DNA of 64,000 bases from Pedobacter sp. Leaf194 (GCF_001423945.1 NZ_LMPU01000001.1:865971-929970), one strand, 5' to 3'; numbered from the stretch's first letter, positions 1-8,853 are shown. Notes: generated by a model from the sequence alone, not told the origin. A program made the numbers and translations.

Positions 1-180
1 ACGGATCCAAATGCAACGGTAGCCTGGTCAGAACACCTTTCTCCAAATATTAAAACCAATTTAACTTTTGGTTCTTTTATTGGCAGAGGAAGTGGAGAAT
101 CCTTTCAGCTGGAATTTTTTGGAGAAGGCTGGGTATTGGTTCAACCTTATGAAGAAGTAAAATACGTTCAAAAATCTTAA
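1..180 (+). CDS. AIM24-family protein, C-terminal fragment
   Basis: The window opens inside a reading frame whose last 59 residues are visible. They contain GRGSGESFQLEF followed by a GEGWVLVQPYEE stretch, which is the usual C-terminal end of the AIM24/TIGR00266 (DUF124) beta-rich family. The family's biochemical role in bacteria is unclear. The gene ends at a TAA and is followed at once by a strong bidirectional hairpin, so it is the last gene of its transcript. The 5' part lies outside the window, so length and start cannot be judged. The family call rests on the C-terminal pattern alone. Confidence 0.75.
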   Translation, partial: TDPNATVAWSEHLSPNIKTNLTFGSFIGRGSGESFQLEFFGEGWVLVQPYEEVKYVQKS

Positions 181-184
181 AAGC

Positions 185-222
185 AAAAGGCTCGGATTTT
201 CTAAAATCCGAGCCTTTTTTTT
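185..222. terminator. Bidirectional intrinsic terminator
   Basis: Arms AAAAGGCTCGGATTTT (185-200) and AAAATCCGAGCCTTTT (203-218) are perfectly complementary and are followed by a T run. It sits between two convergent genes, and the A run on the left serves as the T run for the minus-strand transcript. Confidence 0.9.
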
Positions 223-236
223 ATTTTAAAAGTAGC

Positions 237-1100
237 CTAAACACCACCCATTACGGTTAACTTTTCCATGGTAGGGTTAATGCTTCCACCCATTGGTTCC
301 AGGGTTACCGCAAAAGCCTGTGCTTCTTGTATGGCTTGCATCTTTTTCAGCGCATCATTCGAAGTAGAATCAGTTTTACCAAATACGCCCAAACTTACCG
401 GTTTGCCGTTAACCAACGCCCAAAGTTGGTATTCATGTGTATCATCTGCTTTGGGCAAATCCATGGCAACGTAGTTAATTAACACCGACTTATCTTTCTT
501 ATTCCAGTAAACATTCATTTTAGACTTCGGACTAAAAGCTTGTCCTGCCATGCGAATAGTTGCCCATTCTTTACTGTCATTCATGGCAACCATATTATTT
601 AGTCCGTTGTTATCAAACTCCAGCTGCTTAACTACGCCGGCAAACTTCTGCTTATCTAAATTTAAGCTGGCAATCTGGTCGTGCGCATCATTCAGTTTAT
701 TATAGGTAATAAACAGTGCCACGGTACTAACTACCAACAAAGCAACACAGGCAACTAAAGCATACCTCAATGTGCGTACCCGTCCGTCGCTACCATCTAA
801 ACGAACAATTCTTGGGCCTTCTTCTTCAAACTGGGTTTCGGAAACCGTTTCAAGCTCATCATCCTCACTTATACCCAATTTCTCAAATAACTTAATTTCT
901 AGATCTGCAGGAGGCTGAATGGCATTTTGTAATGCATATTGTTCCATAGCCTGCTCAATTGCAGCTATTTCATCCCGCACTTCAACATGCCGGGATGCCA
1001 TTTCTTCAACCTGCAACGTTTCCTCAGGTGATAAATCACCTAAAACGTACAGCTCAAGTACTCCAGATTCTATATATGCTTTTAAATTTTCCACGCTCAA
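237..1100 (-). CDS. Anti-sigma factor (RskA-like), membrane anchored
   Basis: A 287-residue protein with an N-terminal zinc-finger-like/anti-sigma region (residues about 1-75, with the LYVLGDLSPEE motif seen in RskA-type anti-sigma factors), one transmembrane segment near residues 110-133 (ALVACVALLVVSTVALFI), a short coiled coil and a C-terminal extracytoplasmic RskA domain (YQLWALVNGKPVSLGVF). It should bind and inhibit the ECF sigma factor encoded just upstream. The start is a TTG that overlaps the sigma stop codon as TTGA. An AAGGAG six bases before the TTG supports this start and is unusual in a phylum that mostly lacks Shine-Dalgarno sequences. Translational coupling with the sigma gene is likely. 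Confidence 0.88.
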   Translation of the reverse strand: MSVENLKAYIESGVLELYVLGDLSPEETLQVEEMASRHVEVRDEIAAIEQAMEQYALQNAIQPPADLEIKLFEKLGISEDDELETVSETQFEEEGPRIVRLDGSDGRVRTLRYALVACVALLVVSTVALFITYNKLNDAHDQIASLNLDKQKFAGVVKQLEFDNNGLNNMVAMNDSKEWATIRMAGQAFSPKSKMNVYWNKKDKSVLINYVAMDLPKADDTHEYQLWALVNGKPVSLGVFGKTDSTSNDALKKMQAIQEAQAFAVTLEPMGGSINPTMEKLTVMGGV

Positions 1101-1648
1101 TTAAAACTCCTTCTCAATTCTATGATGGCCAGTCTGATCCGGGTTTTAACCGTTCCTAAAGGCAAATTTAACTTTTCTGCAGCCTCTACATGTGTAAAGC
1201 CTTTATAATAAACTAAATCGAGAACAGACTGTAAATCAGGTTTTAAATTCTCTACAAGTTGCTTTACACCCATCACATCCGGGTTAAAAGTTACCTTGTT
1301 TTGTTCATCAACGAAACTTACGTTATTTTCTATATCTTGGTTTTTGAGTGAATTCTTAAAATCCTTAGAACGAAGCTTATCGATAGAAAGATTACGGGCT
1401 ATGTTCATCATCCATGTGAATAAACGGCCCTTGGTATTGTCATAGTGTGAGGCCGATTGCCAGATTTTAACAAACGTTTCCTGCAAAACATCTTCGGCTA
1501 ATTCGGTATGGGTAATTATACGGGAAATAACGCCATACAGAGCTGACGAATACATACTGTACAATGTTTTTAGTACAACAGGATCTTTCGATTGCAGTGC
1601 TAAAACAAGTTCAGGCTCGGTTAGGGTTAATTTTTTAAATGCAGTCAC
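1097..1648 (-). CDS. ECF RNA polymerase sigma factor (sigma-70 family, SigK-like)
   Basis: A 183-residue sigma factor with region 2 (about residues 25-95, including ELAEDVLQETFVKIWQ and the MMNIARNLSIDKLR stretch) and region 4 (about 130-180, with the helix-turn-helix GFTHVEAAEKLNLPLGTVKTR). It lacks regions 1 and 3, as ECF sigmas do. The predicted start is GTG at 1648; a TATCTTAG element lies just upstream (minus strand, 1664-1657) and resembles the phylum's -7 box. It overlaps the downstream anti-sigma gene by 3 bases, so the two form a regulator/antiregulator operon. The inducing signal is not evident from the sequence. Confidence 0.9.
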   Translation of the reverse strand: MTAFKKLTLTEPELVLALQSKDPVVLKTLYSMYSSALYGVISRIITHTELAEDVLQETFVKIWQSASHYDNTKGRLFTWMMNIARNLSIDKLRSKDFKNSLKNQDIENNVSFVDEQNKVTFNPDVMGVKQLVENLKPDLQSVLDLVYYKGFTHVEAAEKLNLPLGTVKTRIRLAIIELRRSFN

Positions 1649-1763
1649 TTTGTTTACTAAGATACAATCTTCAACACATAAAGCAAAAAATTGTTTTATA
1701 AAGCTATTCCTGTTTAGAATGCGATTTATAAAAGTATTTTAAAGAACAATCAAATCAAAGGTG

Positions 1764-2657
1764 CTAAGCAATCCCTTCAATTGGAAATAAGTGTTTTTCT
1801 GCATGGTAAGATGAACGGACAAGCGGTCCGCTTTCTACATATTTTAAACCTTTTGCCAGGCCCACTTCTTTATACATTGCGAAAGTATCAGGATGAATCC
1901 AATCTACCACCGGATGGTGATTACGGGTTGGCTGCAGGTACTGCCCTAAGGTTAAAATGTGTACCCCATTTGCCACTAAATCATCCATCGCTTCAAAGAT
2001 ATCCTCATCTGTTTCGCCCAGTCCAAGCATAATGCCGGTTTTAGTTCTCAATCCAAATTCAGAAATTCTTTTTAAGGCTTCCAAACTTCTGTCATATTTC
2101 GCCTGGATACGTACCTGTCTGGTTAAACGTTTAACGGTTTCCATATTGTGCGAAACCACTTCCGGGCGTTCCTCTAAAACGCGGTATAAATTATCCCATT
2201 GTCCTTTAAAATCGGGGATTAAGGTTTCTAACGTGGTAATAGGACTTTCTTTGCGAATGGCCTGCAGCGTTTCGGCCCAGATAATTGAACCACCATCTTT
2301 TAAATCATCGCGATCTACCGACGTAATTACGCAATGTTTAACGCCCATCAGCTTTACCGAATTGGCAACCCGATTTGGCTCATCAACATCCACAGCAAGC
2401 GGCCGGCCAGTTGCAACCGCACAAAATGAGCAGCTACGGGTGCAGATATTTCCTAAAATCATGAAGGTTGCAGTACCAGCGCCCCAGCATTCGCCCATAT
2501 TAGGGCAATTTCCGCTTTCGCAAATGGTATGCAACTTATGTGTATCTACCAAACTGCGAACTTGCGCATATTCTTTTCCAACAGGCAATTTAACACGCAA
2601 CCAATCTGGTTTGCGTTTAACTTCTGTAACAGCAGGTACAACTGGTAAATCAATCAT
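1764..2657 (-). CDS. lipA: Lipoyl synthase
   Basis: Radical-SAM enzyme that inserts two sulfurs into protein-bound octanoyl groups to make the lipoyl cofactor of 2-oxoacid dehydrogenases and the glycine cleavage system. The 297-residue length is normal. The auxiliary cluster ligands C46, C51 and C57 ([12 protein letters not shown]) and the radical-SAM cluster C72, C76 and C79 (CTRSCSFC) are all present, as is the C-terminal RSSYHAE containing the cluster-ligating serine. The ATG at 2657 lies four bases after a TAACTTTG promoter element, so the mRNA may be leaderless. Monocistronic by appearance. Confidence 0.97.
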   Translation of the reverse strand: MIDLPVVPAVTEVKRKPDWLRVKLPVGKEYAQVRSLVDTHKLHTICESGNCPNMGECWGAGTATFMILGNICTRSCSFCAVATGRPLAVDVDEPNRVANSVKLMGVKHCVITSVDRDDLKDGGSIIWAETLQAIRKESPITTLETLIPDFKGQWDNLYRVLEERPEVVSHNMETVKRLTRQVRIQAKYDRSLEALKRISEFGLRTKTGIMLGLGETDEDIFEAMDDLVANGVHILTLGQYLQPTRNHHPVVDWIHPDTFAMYKEVGLAKGLKYVESGPLVRSSYHAEKHLFPIEGIA

Positions 2658-2661
2658 GATA

Positions 2662-2669
2662 CAAAGTTA
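2662..2669 (-). promoter_or_regulatory. -7 promoter element (TAACTTTG) of lipA
   Basis: On the minus strand TAACTTTG matches the Bacteroidota TAnnTTTG element. Only TATC separates it from the lipA ATG, which would put the transcription start at or next to the start codon. No clear TTTG -33 box is seen at the usual distance. Confidence 0.6.
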
Positions 2670-2906
2670 AGGATTAGGATTGAAATCTTGTAACGTTGAA
2701 ATGTTTGGCTGTTGTAATAATGCACCAGCTTTATCTTGCCATTAATTACGGACATATTGTATAACACGTTTAAAACCAAAATTTGGAAAGGTGCTGTAAT
2801 GCTATTGGGTTTGGTTCGGTCCGTCTTTTCGCTATATCCCCAACAAAAGATGTTGGGATGCCGCTGCAATACGGTTTAGGCGGCTAATGCTGTAGAAACA
2901 ATCAAA

Positions 2907-3257
2907 TCATAGCGGAATATCGTAAAGTTTATGGAATGAGAGTTTATCCCAGTAACCCCGCTGCAAAATAATTTTGTCATGCTCAATTTTGAAAAAGCCG
3001 CAACCTCTTAAACCCTTTGGATCCTGCCATTCCATAATGGCCCAATCACCATCTTCAAAAATATTTACCGGCTTACAAACCATTTCTGCATTTGCAAATT
3101 CCGCTTCAAACATTTTTTTAATTGCATATTTTCCCTCAACAGCTTCATTCGCAACCTGGTGGTTTACGGCAGAATCATCGTATAAATCAATTAATGTTTC
3201 TAAATCCGCAGCATTAAATGCTTTAATCCACAGTTCTAAAATCTCCTTTGGCTTCAT
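2907..3257 (-). CDS. SnoaL-like / NTF2-fold protein
   Basis: A 116-residue cytosolic protein that begins with the typical SnoaL pattern (KEILELWIKAFNAADLETLIDLYDDSAV) and continues through GKYAIKKMF and DWAIMEWQDPKGLRGCGFF, consistent with a single alpha+beta cone (NTF2-like) domain. Members include polyketide cyclases, isomerases and many proteins of unknown role, so no substrate can be assigned. It stands alone between lipA and the mqo upstream region, with no obvious operon partner. Confidence 0.8.
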   Translation of the reverse strand: MKPKEILELWIKAFNAADLETLIDLYDDSAVNHQVANEAVEGKYAIKKMFEAEFANAEMVCKPVNIFEDGDWAIMEWQDPKGLRGCGFFKIEHDKIILQRGYWDKLSFHKLYDIPL

Positions 3258-3601
3258 ATATATTGCTTTAAATCAATTTCAAACACTTTCTGTTCCTTTA
3301 CGCATTCTAAACGTAATTTACCATAAAACTAACAACTTCGATGCACTGGTGTTAAACCCGCGTTAATTTTCCAAATATTCAACATTTTGAAACAGTCCTA
3401 AAACTCCGTTAGTCAATTACTTGCCAATTTGCCGTTGCCTTGTCGTAAGCAGCCTAACTACAAAGATGAAACCACAAAGGCTGTTGTGTCTTTTTCTAAA
3501 ACTTTCCTGATTATGACCATTTTTTTAAATATAATCGAAAACAAACAATACATCAAATCATTAGTTATAAAATGAATCAAAATCACAGATTTATACTTTT
3601 G

Positions 3602-3632
3602 ATGTTAAAGTTTGGTGCTAATGTTAAAGTTT
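3602..3632 (+). repeat. Repeated ATGTTAAAGTTT motif upstream of mqo
   Basis: ATGTTAAAGTTT occurs at 3602-3613 and again at 3621-3632, 19 bp apart start to start. The second copy sits in TAATGTTAAAGTTTATTAAC, which has GTTAA/TTAAC dyad symmetry. The same 14-mer TAATGTTAAAGTTT recurs at 9257-9270 before another gene. It may be a regulator site, but no binder is known from the sequence. Confidence 0.4.
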
Positions 3633-3684
3633 ATTAACAGAATCTAATATTCCGGCAATTTTTCGACTATTAATTGCTTAAAAA

Positions 3685-3715
3685 TTCGTGACATATTTAA
3701 AATGTTCTAAATTTG
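3685..3715 (+). promoter_or_regulatory. Promoter of mqo (TTCG-N19-TAAATTTG)
   Basis: TAAATTTG at 3708-3715 fits TAnnTTTG and is preceded by TTCG (3685-3688, one mismatch to TTTG) at exactly 19 bp. The predicted transcript starts about 14 bases before the ATG at 3734. Confidence 0.6.
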
Positions 3716-3733
3716 TAATTCCTTTCATATAAG

Positions 3734-5242
3734 ATGACTAAAAAGAAAAAGACAGTTGGTAAAACTGACGCAGATGTAATTTTAATAGGAGCGGGCATAA
3801 TGAGTGCAACGCTTGGTGTTTTATTAAAAGAATTAGAGCCTAATTTAAGTATAGAAATTTACGAGCGACTTGATATCGCAGCCGCAGAAAGTTCTGATGC
3901 ATGGAACAATGCCGGTACTGGCCATTCTGCTTTTTGCGAATTGAATTATACGCCCGAGAAAAAAGATGGTACAGTCGAAACCAAAAAGGCTGTTCAAATC
4001 GCAGAGCATTTCGAGGTTTCCAAGCAGTTCTGGGCATATCTTATAGAAAAAGGGTTAGTTTCCAGTCCTGAGAATTTTATCCGTAAAATTCCGCACATGA
4101 GTTTTGTGTGGGGCAAAAAAAATGTAGATTACCTTAAAAAACGCTATGATGCATTACAGAAATGTGATTTGTTTAGCGATATGCAGTACACCGAAGACAC
4201 TGAAACGGTTAAGAACTGGGCGCCCTTAATTATGGAAGGCCGTAAAAAAGGTGAAAAAGTGGCGGCTACAAAAATGGATCTTGGTACGGATGTAAATTTC
4301 GGTTCGTTAACCCGCGACATGTTTAACCACCTAAAAAGCCAGCCTAATGTAAGTCTGTTTTTCAACCACGAGATTCGCGATTTGAAAAAAAACAAAGACA
4401 ATAACTGGAGCATTAAAGTGAAAGATTTAGAAAGCGGAGATAAACGCAAACGGGTTGCGAGATTCGTTTTTATCGGCGCTGGCGGTGGTTCATTGCCGTT
4501 GCTCGAAAAATCTGATATTCCTGAAGGAAAAGGTTTTGGCGGTTTCCCGGTTAGCGGCCAATGGTTAAAATGCACAAACGAAGAAATTATCGCCAAACAC
4601 CATGCTAAAGTTTATGGAAAAGCGGCAGTAGGTGCGCCACCAATGTCGGTTCCACATTTGGATACAAGGATGATTAATGGCAAACAGGCACTACTTTTTG
4701 GTCCTTATGCCGGCTTCTCTACTAAGTTTTTAAAAAACGGGTCATTCCTTGATTTACCAAAATCAATTAAATTCAATAACATTCGCCCAATGCTCTCGGC
4801 GGGCTTACATAACCTTGATTTAACAAAATATTTAATTGAGCAGGTAAGGCAATCGCCAGAAGACAGGCTGGAGGCTTTGAAAGAATATTTGCCTACAGCA
4901 GAGTTAAAAGATTGGGAACTTGAATATGCCGGACAACGCGTTCAGGTTATAAAAAAGGACGAGAAGCAAGGTGGAATTTTAGAATTTGGCACAGAAGTGG
5001 TAAGCGCCTCCGACGGTTCTATCGCGGCTTTATTGGGTGCATCACCAGGCGCATCAACCGCAGTTTCCATCATGCTCGATTTGTTGGACCGTTGTTTTAA
5101 AGAAGATTTGGCAACTCCGGAATGGCAGGCTAAAATCAAAGAAATGATACCAACTTATGGCAAGGCTTTGGCGGATGACGCAGCGCTTTGCAAAGCCACA
5201 AGAACCAGAACTTCGAAAGTTTTGAAAATAGAAACGGCTTAA
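3734..5242 (+). CDS. mqo: Malate:quinone oxidoreductase
   Basis: FAD-dependent peripheral membrane enzyme that oxidises malate to oxaloacetate and passes electrons to the quinone pool, a TCA-cycle step that replaces or complements NAD malate dehydrogenase. The 502-residue protein has the N-terminal dinucleotide-binding motif (VILIGAGIMSATLG, residues about 16-29), the MQO signature SSDAWNNAGTGHSAFCELNYTP and the C-terminal LLGASPGASTAVSIML segment. The length is typical. It has its own promoter and is followed by an inverted repeat. Upstream copies of ATGTTAAAGTTT may mark transcriptional control. Confidence 0.96.
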   Translation: MTKKKKTVGKTDADVILIGAGIMSATLGVLLKELEPNLSIEIYERLDIAAAESSDAWNNAGTGHSAFCELNYTPEKKDGTVETKKAVQIAEHFEVSKQFWAYLIEKGLVSSPENFIRKIPHMSFVWGKKNVDYLKKRYDALQKCDLFSDMQYTEDTETVKNWAPLIMEGRKKGEKVAATKMDLGTDVNFGSLTRDMFNHLKSQPNVSLFFNHEIRDLKKNKDNNWSIKVKDLESGDKRKRVARFVFIGAGGGSLPLLEKSDIPEGKGFGGFPVSGQWLKCTNEEIIAKHHAKVYGKAAVGAPPMSVPHLDTRMINGKQALLFGPYAGFSTKFLKNGSFLDLPKSIKFNNIRPMLSAGLHNLDLTKYLIEQVRQSPEDRLEALKEYLPTAELKDWELEYAGQRVQVIKKDEKQGGILEFGTEVVSASDGSIAALLGASPGASTAVSIMLDLLDRCFKEDLATPEWQAKIKEMIPTYGKALADDAALCKATRTRTSKVLKIETA

Positions 5243-5249
5243 ATCAAAT

Positions 5250-5292
5250 AGCCACAGATTAACAGTTAAGAAAACCCTGTTGATCTGTGGCT
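5250..5292. repeat. 16-bp inverted repeat between convergent genes
   Basis: AGCCACAGATTAACAG (5250-5265) and CTGTTGATCTGTGGCT (5277-5292) pair over 16 bp with one G-T type mismatch, around an 11-base loop. No T run follows on the plus strand, so it is not a classic terminator. It could be a small REP-like palindrome or a factor-dependent end for mqo. Confidence 0.6.
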
Positions 5293-5353
5293 ACAAATAT
5301 ATGGCTTATATGATTTGCTGTTAAAGCAGACCCTTTTCCCTTAAACGAAAAAA

Positions 5354-5686
5354 CTAAGCTGCAATAACCTCTGCAACTTCTTCCGCAGAAATATCACTAT
5401 GTGATGATTCCAGAATACATTCGCCACCTTTGATTAATAAAATTTGCGGCGATTGATGTGCTACCTGAAAAACTTCGGCAATTGCGTTTGAGATTTCCCG
5501 GTAGGCAATTAGATCAAGAAAGTACAATTTGGTATCTTCAGGAATCACATCCCAATCCATTTCGAAATTTTTCCTAGCCATCATGCTGATTGAGCACCGT
5601 GTGCTGTGCTTGAAAATAAGGCTGAAACCGCTTGCGTTTTTTATTTCATCAAGCTGATCAATTGAAGTTAAGTTAACCCAGGTCAT
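5354..5686 (-). CDS. ytxJ: YtxJ-family bacillithiol-system redox protein
   Basis: A 110-residue thioredoxin-fold protein whose hallmark is FKHSTRCSISMMA near residues 25-37, with one conserved cysteine where thioredoxins have CxxC. Family members (YtxJ/BrxC) are proposed monothiol reductases that remove bacillithiol from proteins. SPQILLIKGG fits the cis-proline strand. It is the last of a three-gene minus-strand cluster with the small lipoprotein at 5767 and ribH. Its presence suggests a bacillithiol-using organism, an inference not tested by other bacillithiol genes here. Confidence 0.87.
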   Translation of the reverse strand: MTWVNLTSIDQLDEIKNASGFSLIFKHSTRCSISMMARKNFEMDWDVIPEDTKLYFLDLIAYREISNAIAEVFQVAHQSPQILLIKGGECILESSHSDISAEEVAEVIAA

Positions 5687-5766
5687 GATTTTTGTATGTA
5701 TTTATAGGCTTAACAAGTAGCAGAACATAAAGTTCTGCAAATGACCTAAAAATGAGAAAAGAAAAA

Positions 5767-5889
5767 TTAGTTTCTTCTGCGTTTACCTTCAGGATACGAA
5801 CTATATGCAGCGCATAGTTTCGAAGAGCAAGATTCTAAAATAGTAATGGTGCAAAACACCGCCAATAATAAGATGGCAACTTTCTTCAT
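5767..5889 (-). CDS. Very small predicted lipoprotein (40 aa)
   Basis: A 40-codon frame runs from ATG (5889) to TAA (5767). It starts MKKVAILLLAVFCTITILES, then a lipobox-like LESC and CSSKLCAAYSSYPEGKRRRN to the end. This is a type II signal peptide with a roughly 20-residue mature part carrying a second cysteine and a basic tail. It lies between ribH and ytxJ on the same strand, 49 bases after ribH and 80 before ytxJ. A TAACTTTA sequence upstream could be its own promoter. No function can be assigned. Signal-peptide composition and synteny support a real gene. Confidence 0.65.
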   Translation of the reverse strand: MKKVAILLLAVFCTITILESCSSKLCAAYSSYPEGKRRRN

Positions 5890-5938
5890 CAGATATGATT
5901 TTATAATTTTAAAGTTACAACTTTTTATTAAAGGCAAG

Positions 5939-6430
5939 CTAAATATTTGCAGAAAATTCTGCCATTTTAATCGCGGTTATTGCTGCCTCATCGCCTTTGT
6001 TGCCGTGCTTACCGCCTGCACGATCTTGCGCTTGCTCCAGATTATTTGTTGTTAAAACACCAAAAATAACAGGTTTACTATATTTTATGCCAACATTAGT
6101 TAAGCCTTGCGCTACTGCATCACAAATAAAATCGAAGTGTTTAGTATCACCTTGTATTACACAGCCAAGACAGATTACCGCATCTAAGTCTGCTTTTTTG
6201 CTCAGTAAAATCTCTGCGCCACCCGTTAATTCGAAACTACCCGGAACCGCCAGCGAAGTTATGTTTTCTGCGGCTACGCCGTTACTTAGCAAGGTTTGTA
6301 AAGCACCGTTATATAATGCGCCGGTAATTTCAGCGTTCCATTCGGCAACGATAATTCCAAATTTATAGTTTGCACCATTAGGTACAGTTGTGTGAGAAAA
6401 ATCTGATAAATTTTTTAATTGACTTGACAT
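5939..6430 (-). CDS. ribH: 6,7-dimethyl-8-ribityllumazine synthase
   Basis: Penultimate enzyme of riboflavin synthesis; condenses 5-amino-6-ribitylamino-uracil with 3,4-dihydroxy-2-butanone 4-phosphate and usually forms icosahedral or pentameric shells. The 163-residue protein shows the FGIIVAEWNAEITGAL start, VPGSFELTGGAEILL and ICLGCVIQGDTKHFDFICDAV, all typical of the family. The ATG at 6430 follows a TATCTTTG element by four bases, which suggests a leaderless mRNA. The small lipoprotein and ytxJ follow on the same strand. Confidence 0.96.
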   Translation of the reverse strand: MSSQLKNLSDFSHTTVPNGANYKFGIIVAEWNAEITGALYNGALQTLLSNGVAAENITSLAVPGSFELTGGAEILLSKKADLDAVICLGCVIQGDTKHFDFICDAVAQGLTNVGIKYSKPVIFGVLTTNNLEQAQDRAGGKHGNKGDEAAITAIKMAEFSANI

Positions 6431-6434
6431 GCGG

Positions 6435-6442
6435 CAAAGATA
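6435..6442 (-). promoter_or_regulatory. -7 promoter element (TATCTTTG) of ribH
   Basis: Minus-strand TATCTTTG matches TAnnTTTG and is separated from the ribH ATG by CCGC only, so the start site would fall on or beside the ATG. Confidence 0.6.
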
Positions 6443-6493
6443 GGGCTAAGGATGGAATTTAAAAGCAGCTAATGTTTAAAAGTTGTCAGTTTA

Positions 6494-7168
6494 TCAAATA
6501 AGTTGTATGCCGCCATAAGTTGCGCCAATCGGTATTGCTTTTTCGCCTATCCAAATCTGACTTCGATCGAACTTTGTAATTTTATTTTTGGCTACAATGA
6601 AGGCTCTGTGGCAACGGATAAAATCGCTTTTAGGAAGCATTTCTGCCAGATCATTTATTGTTATTCTTGAGCTGAGTAATCTGCCGTTAAGCTGAAGCTG
6701 TGTGTAATTTCCGGAAGCTTCAACATACAGGATTTGATCTAATTCAACCTTAATTTGTTCATAACCATCTTTTACAAAAATATGGGCAGATTTGCTTTCA
6801 CGCTTTTGGTTCCGCAGATTAAAGAGTTCCTGCGCCTTGTTGCAGGCTTTTAAAAAACGCGATAGTGAAAAAGGTTTTAACAAATAATCAACAGCATCAA
6901 GTTCAAAACTCTGCACCGCATGTTCCGTATAAGCGGTGGTAAAAATCACCATCGGTGGGTTACTCAAGCTTCGTAGAAAATCTATCCCGCTGATATCCGG
7001 CATTTTAATATCGAGGAAAATTAAATCAATTTTATTGGCCTGCAAATATGCTATTGCTTCAAAAGCATTTGTAAATGAAGCTTTCAGCTCTACAAAGGGC
7101 ACTTTCGAAGCATGTAGCCTGATAATATCCAGCGCTATTGGTTCATCATCGATTGCAATGGCAGTCAT
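6494..7168 (-). CDS. LytTR-family response regulator
   Basis: A 224-residue regulator. Residues 1-115 form a receiver domain with the acidic pocket (AIDDEP), phospho-acceptor D53 (FLDIKMPD) and the switch lysine region (DAVDYLLKPFS). Residues about 130-224 form a LytTR DNA-binding domain (IFVKDGYEQIKVELDQILYVEASGNYTQL and FIRCHRAFIVAKNKI). It starts 21 bases after the end of the sensor kinase gene at 7190, so the two should be cotranscribed and act as partners. Target genes are not evident. Confidence 0.94.
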   Translation of the reverse strand: MTAIAIDDEPIALDIIRLHASKVPFVELKASFTNAFEAIAYLQANKIDLIFLDIKMPDISGIDFLRSLSNPPMVIFTTAYTEHAVQSFELDAVDYLLKPFSLSRFLKACNKAQELFNLRNQKRESKSAHIFVKDGYEQIKVELDQILYVEASGNYTQLQLNGRLLSSRITINDLAEMLPKSDFIRCHRAFIVAKNKITKFDRSQIWIGEKAIPIGATYGGIQLI

Positions 7169-7189
7169 TAATTAAGGGTATAAAATGGT

Positions 7190-8695
7190 TTAATCAAGCT
7201 GTAAAGTTAAATGAATAAAAAATTCTTTTGCGCTTTCACGAATAATCAGTTCGTGTCTGCCGTAGTATAGAAGGGTTAAGCGTTGCTTAACATTTTCTAA
7301 ACCAATACCACTTTTTAACTTCTCCGGGTCGTTATCGGCCTTCAAATGTATGCTGTTATGCACATCGAAATAAAGGGTTTTTTCTTTTGTTTGAAGCGTG
7401 ATTTTTATGTGCGATGGTTGCTGCAAACTTATACCATGTTTAAAGGCATTTTCTACAAATGGAATCAGCAACATGGGCGTAATCTGCAGGTTATTAAACT
7501 GTTCATCAATTTGGGTTTCGATTTTTATATCCGCGGAGCGAGATGTGCGTAGTTTTTGCAGGTCCATGTAGTTATTAAGGTATTCTACCTCACGGGTAAG
7601 CGAGATTTTATCCTGCATATTTTCATGTAACATGAAACGCATCATGTCGCCAAGTTTTTGTATCCCTTCGCCGGTGCGTTCGGCATTCTCCTGCAAGGCG
7701 GTTCCAAACAGGGTGTTTAAAGCATTAAAAAGAAAATGCGGGTTTATCTGTGATTGTAAAAAACTTAAACTTGCATCAGATTTTCCAAGCTCGGTTTTTA
7801 GTGAAGTTATTTCTGTTCTGTTGGCAAGGCGCCTTTTATAAATAAACCACGATAAGGGTGCGCTGATTATTAATTGCGTTGGCATGTGGAATAGAAAGAC
7901 GATGAAGAACATTTCTATGCGCCAGATAAACAGCGTTGAAATTAAACCGAGTGGCACTGCAAGTAAAATCGAGATGAAAAACACTTGCCAAAAAAACACT
8001 TTGAAGGGCTTTTCTTTCGCAAAATTTTGAGGGAGCAGCGTGTAAATAGAATAGATTACTATGCCTATGGCGGAGAAAATTACAAGCGTCCAACAGATAC
8101 TGAGTTCAATTGCAGAGTTGCTCGATATCCAAAGGAGCAGGCCAACAAACCAAAACCCAAGTCCGAACCCGATATCTACCTTCATTTGGGTTTCTTCATC
8201 AGCGTTTTTTCCTTTAGTTTCGGATAAGTATTTTATGAAAGCTTTAATGAGCGAGTAAGCAGAGATGATAACGATAGACCACATGCTGTAAACGTAGCCC
8301 CGAAAAAAGATTCTGTTGTAGGCATGTTGTAAATCATCGTAATCAAATAAAGTGTAGGCTTCGAAATAGGTTTTGCAAATGCTAAAAACCAGTCCGCCGA
8401 TTAAAAACAAGGCTGCAAGGAATAAACTGTTTGCCAGCACATTTTGCTTTTTCAAAAATGCGGGCATAATGAGGAAGTTTATTGCCAGAAAGGTGAGGTA
8501 AAGAATGGAAAAGCGAAACAGTTCGGGTACCAGGTAATTCGAAAAGTAAGAATACGTAATCTTCTCGCTTAAGAAATAGTAGTAATTCTCGTTGCGTATT
8601 CTGGCATCAGCGCCGGAAATAAGTAAAATAACAACTAAAATATAGAGTGCGCTAGATATCCAGAACTCAACTTTTCGTAAATCTTTAAAATCCAT
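7190..8695 (-). CDS. LytS/YpdA-type sensor histidine kinase
   Basis: An integral membrane kinase with about seven hydrophobic segments in the first 280 residues, then a His_kinase domain with the phospho-acceptor motif LQSQINPHFLFNALNTLF and a C-terminal HATPase region (LLIPFVENAFKHGIS and GIGLENVKQRLTLLY). I chose the ATG at 8695 (MDFKDLRKVEF, 501 aa). The frame stays open for 47 more codons to 8836, but that stretch is not membrane-topology-like and would push translation close to the divergent gene. Partner is the LytTR regulator 21 bases downstream. Confidence 0.9.
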   Translation of the reverse strand: MDFKDLRKVEFWISSALYILVVILLISGADARIRNENYYYFLSEKITYSYFSNYLVPELFRFSILYLTFLAINFLIMPAFLKKQNVLANSLFLAALFLIGGLVFSICKTYFEAYTLFDYDDLQHAYNRIFFRGYVYSMWSIVIISAYSLIKAFIKYLSETKGKNADEETQMKVDIGFGLGFWFVGLLLWISSNSAIELSICWTLVIFSAIGIVIYSIYTLLPQNFAKEKPFKVFFWQVFFISILLAVPLGLISTLFIWRIEMFFIVFLFHMPTQLIISAPLSWFIYKRRLANRTEITSLKTELGKSDASLSFLQSQINPHFLFNALNTLFGTALQENAERTGEGIQKLGDMMRFMLHENMQDKISLTREVEYLNNYMDLQKLRTSRSADIKIETQIDEQFNNLQITPMLLIPFVENAFKHGISLQQPSHIKITLQTKEKTLYFDVHNSIHLKADNDPEKLKSGIGLENVKQRLTLLYYGRHELIIRESAKEFFIHLTLQLD

Positions 8696-8853
8696 TTTGT
8701 TTTTTTTTGGTGATGCAATTTTACTAATGAAGCGTAAAAAACTTTTTAAAATGTGATGGAACATTAAAAAAATGTGATGAATTAGCTGCATTTGATAGAA
8801 TAGGAACTTCCTGGCTTTTCTCCATTGGTTATCCATTCAATTGCCACAAAGCC

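Larger units (their letters stand above)
3258..3733. other. 476-bp intergenic region between divergent genes
   Basis: AT-rich spacer between the SnoaL-like gene (minus) and mqo (plus). No convincing open reading frame or RNA gene is seen. The half nearest mqo holds a repeated ATGTTAAAGTTT motif and a good promoter, listed separately. Confidence 0.6.

Noticed and set aside
1471..1480. CAAACGTTTC, close to the LacI-type core
   Set aside because: It lies within the sigma factor coding sequence and is not a perfect palindrome; not counted as an operator.
2654..2869. A 71-codon minus-strand frame ending in the lipA start region
   Set aside because: No family resemblance, overlaps the lipA promoter element and start, and composition is like random AT-rich sequence.
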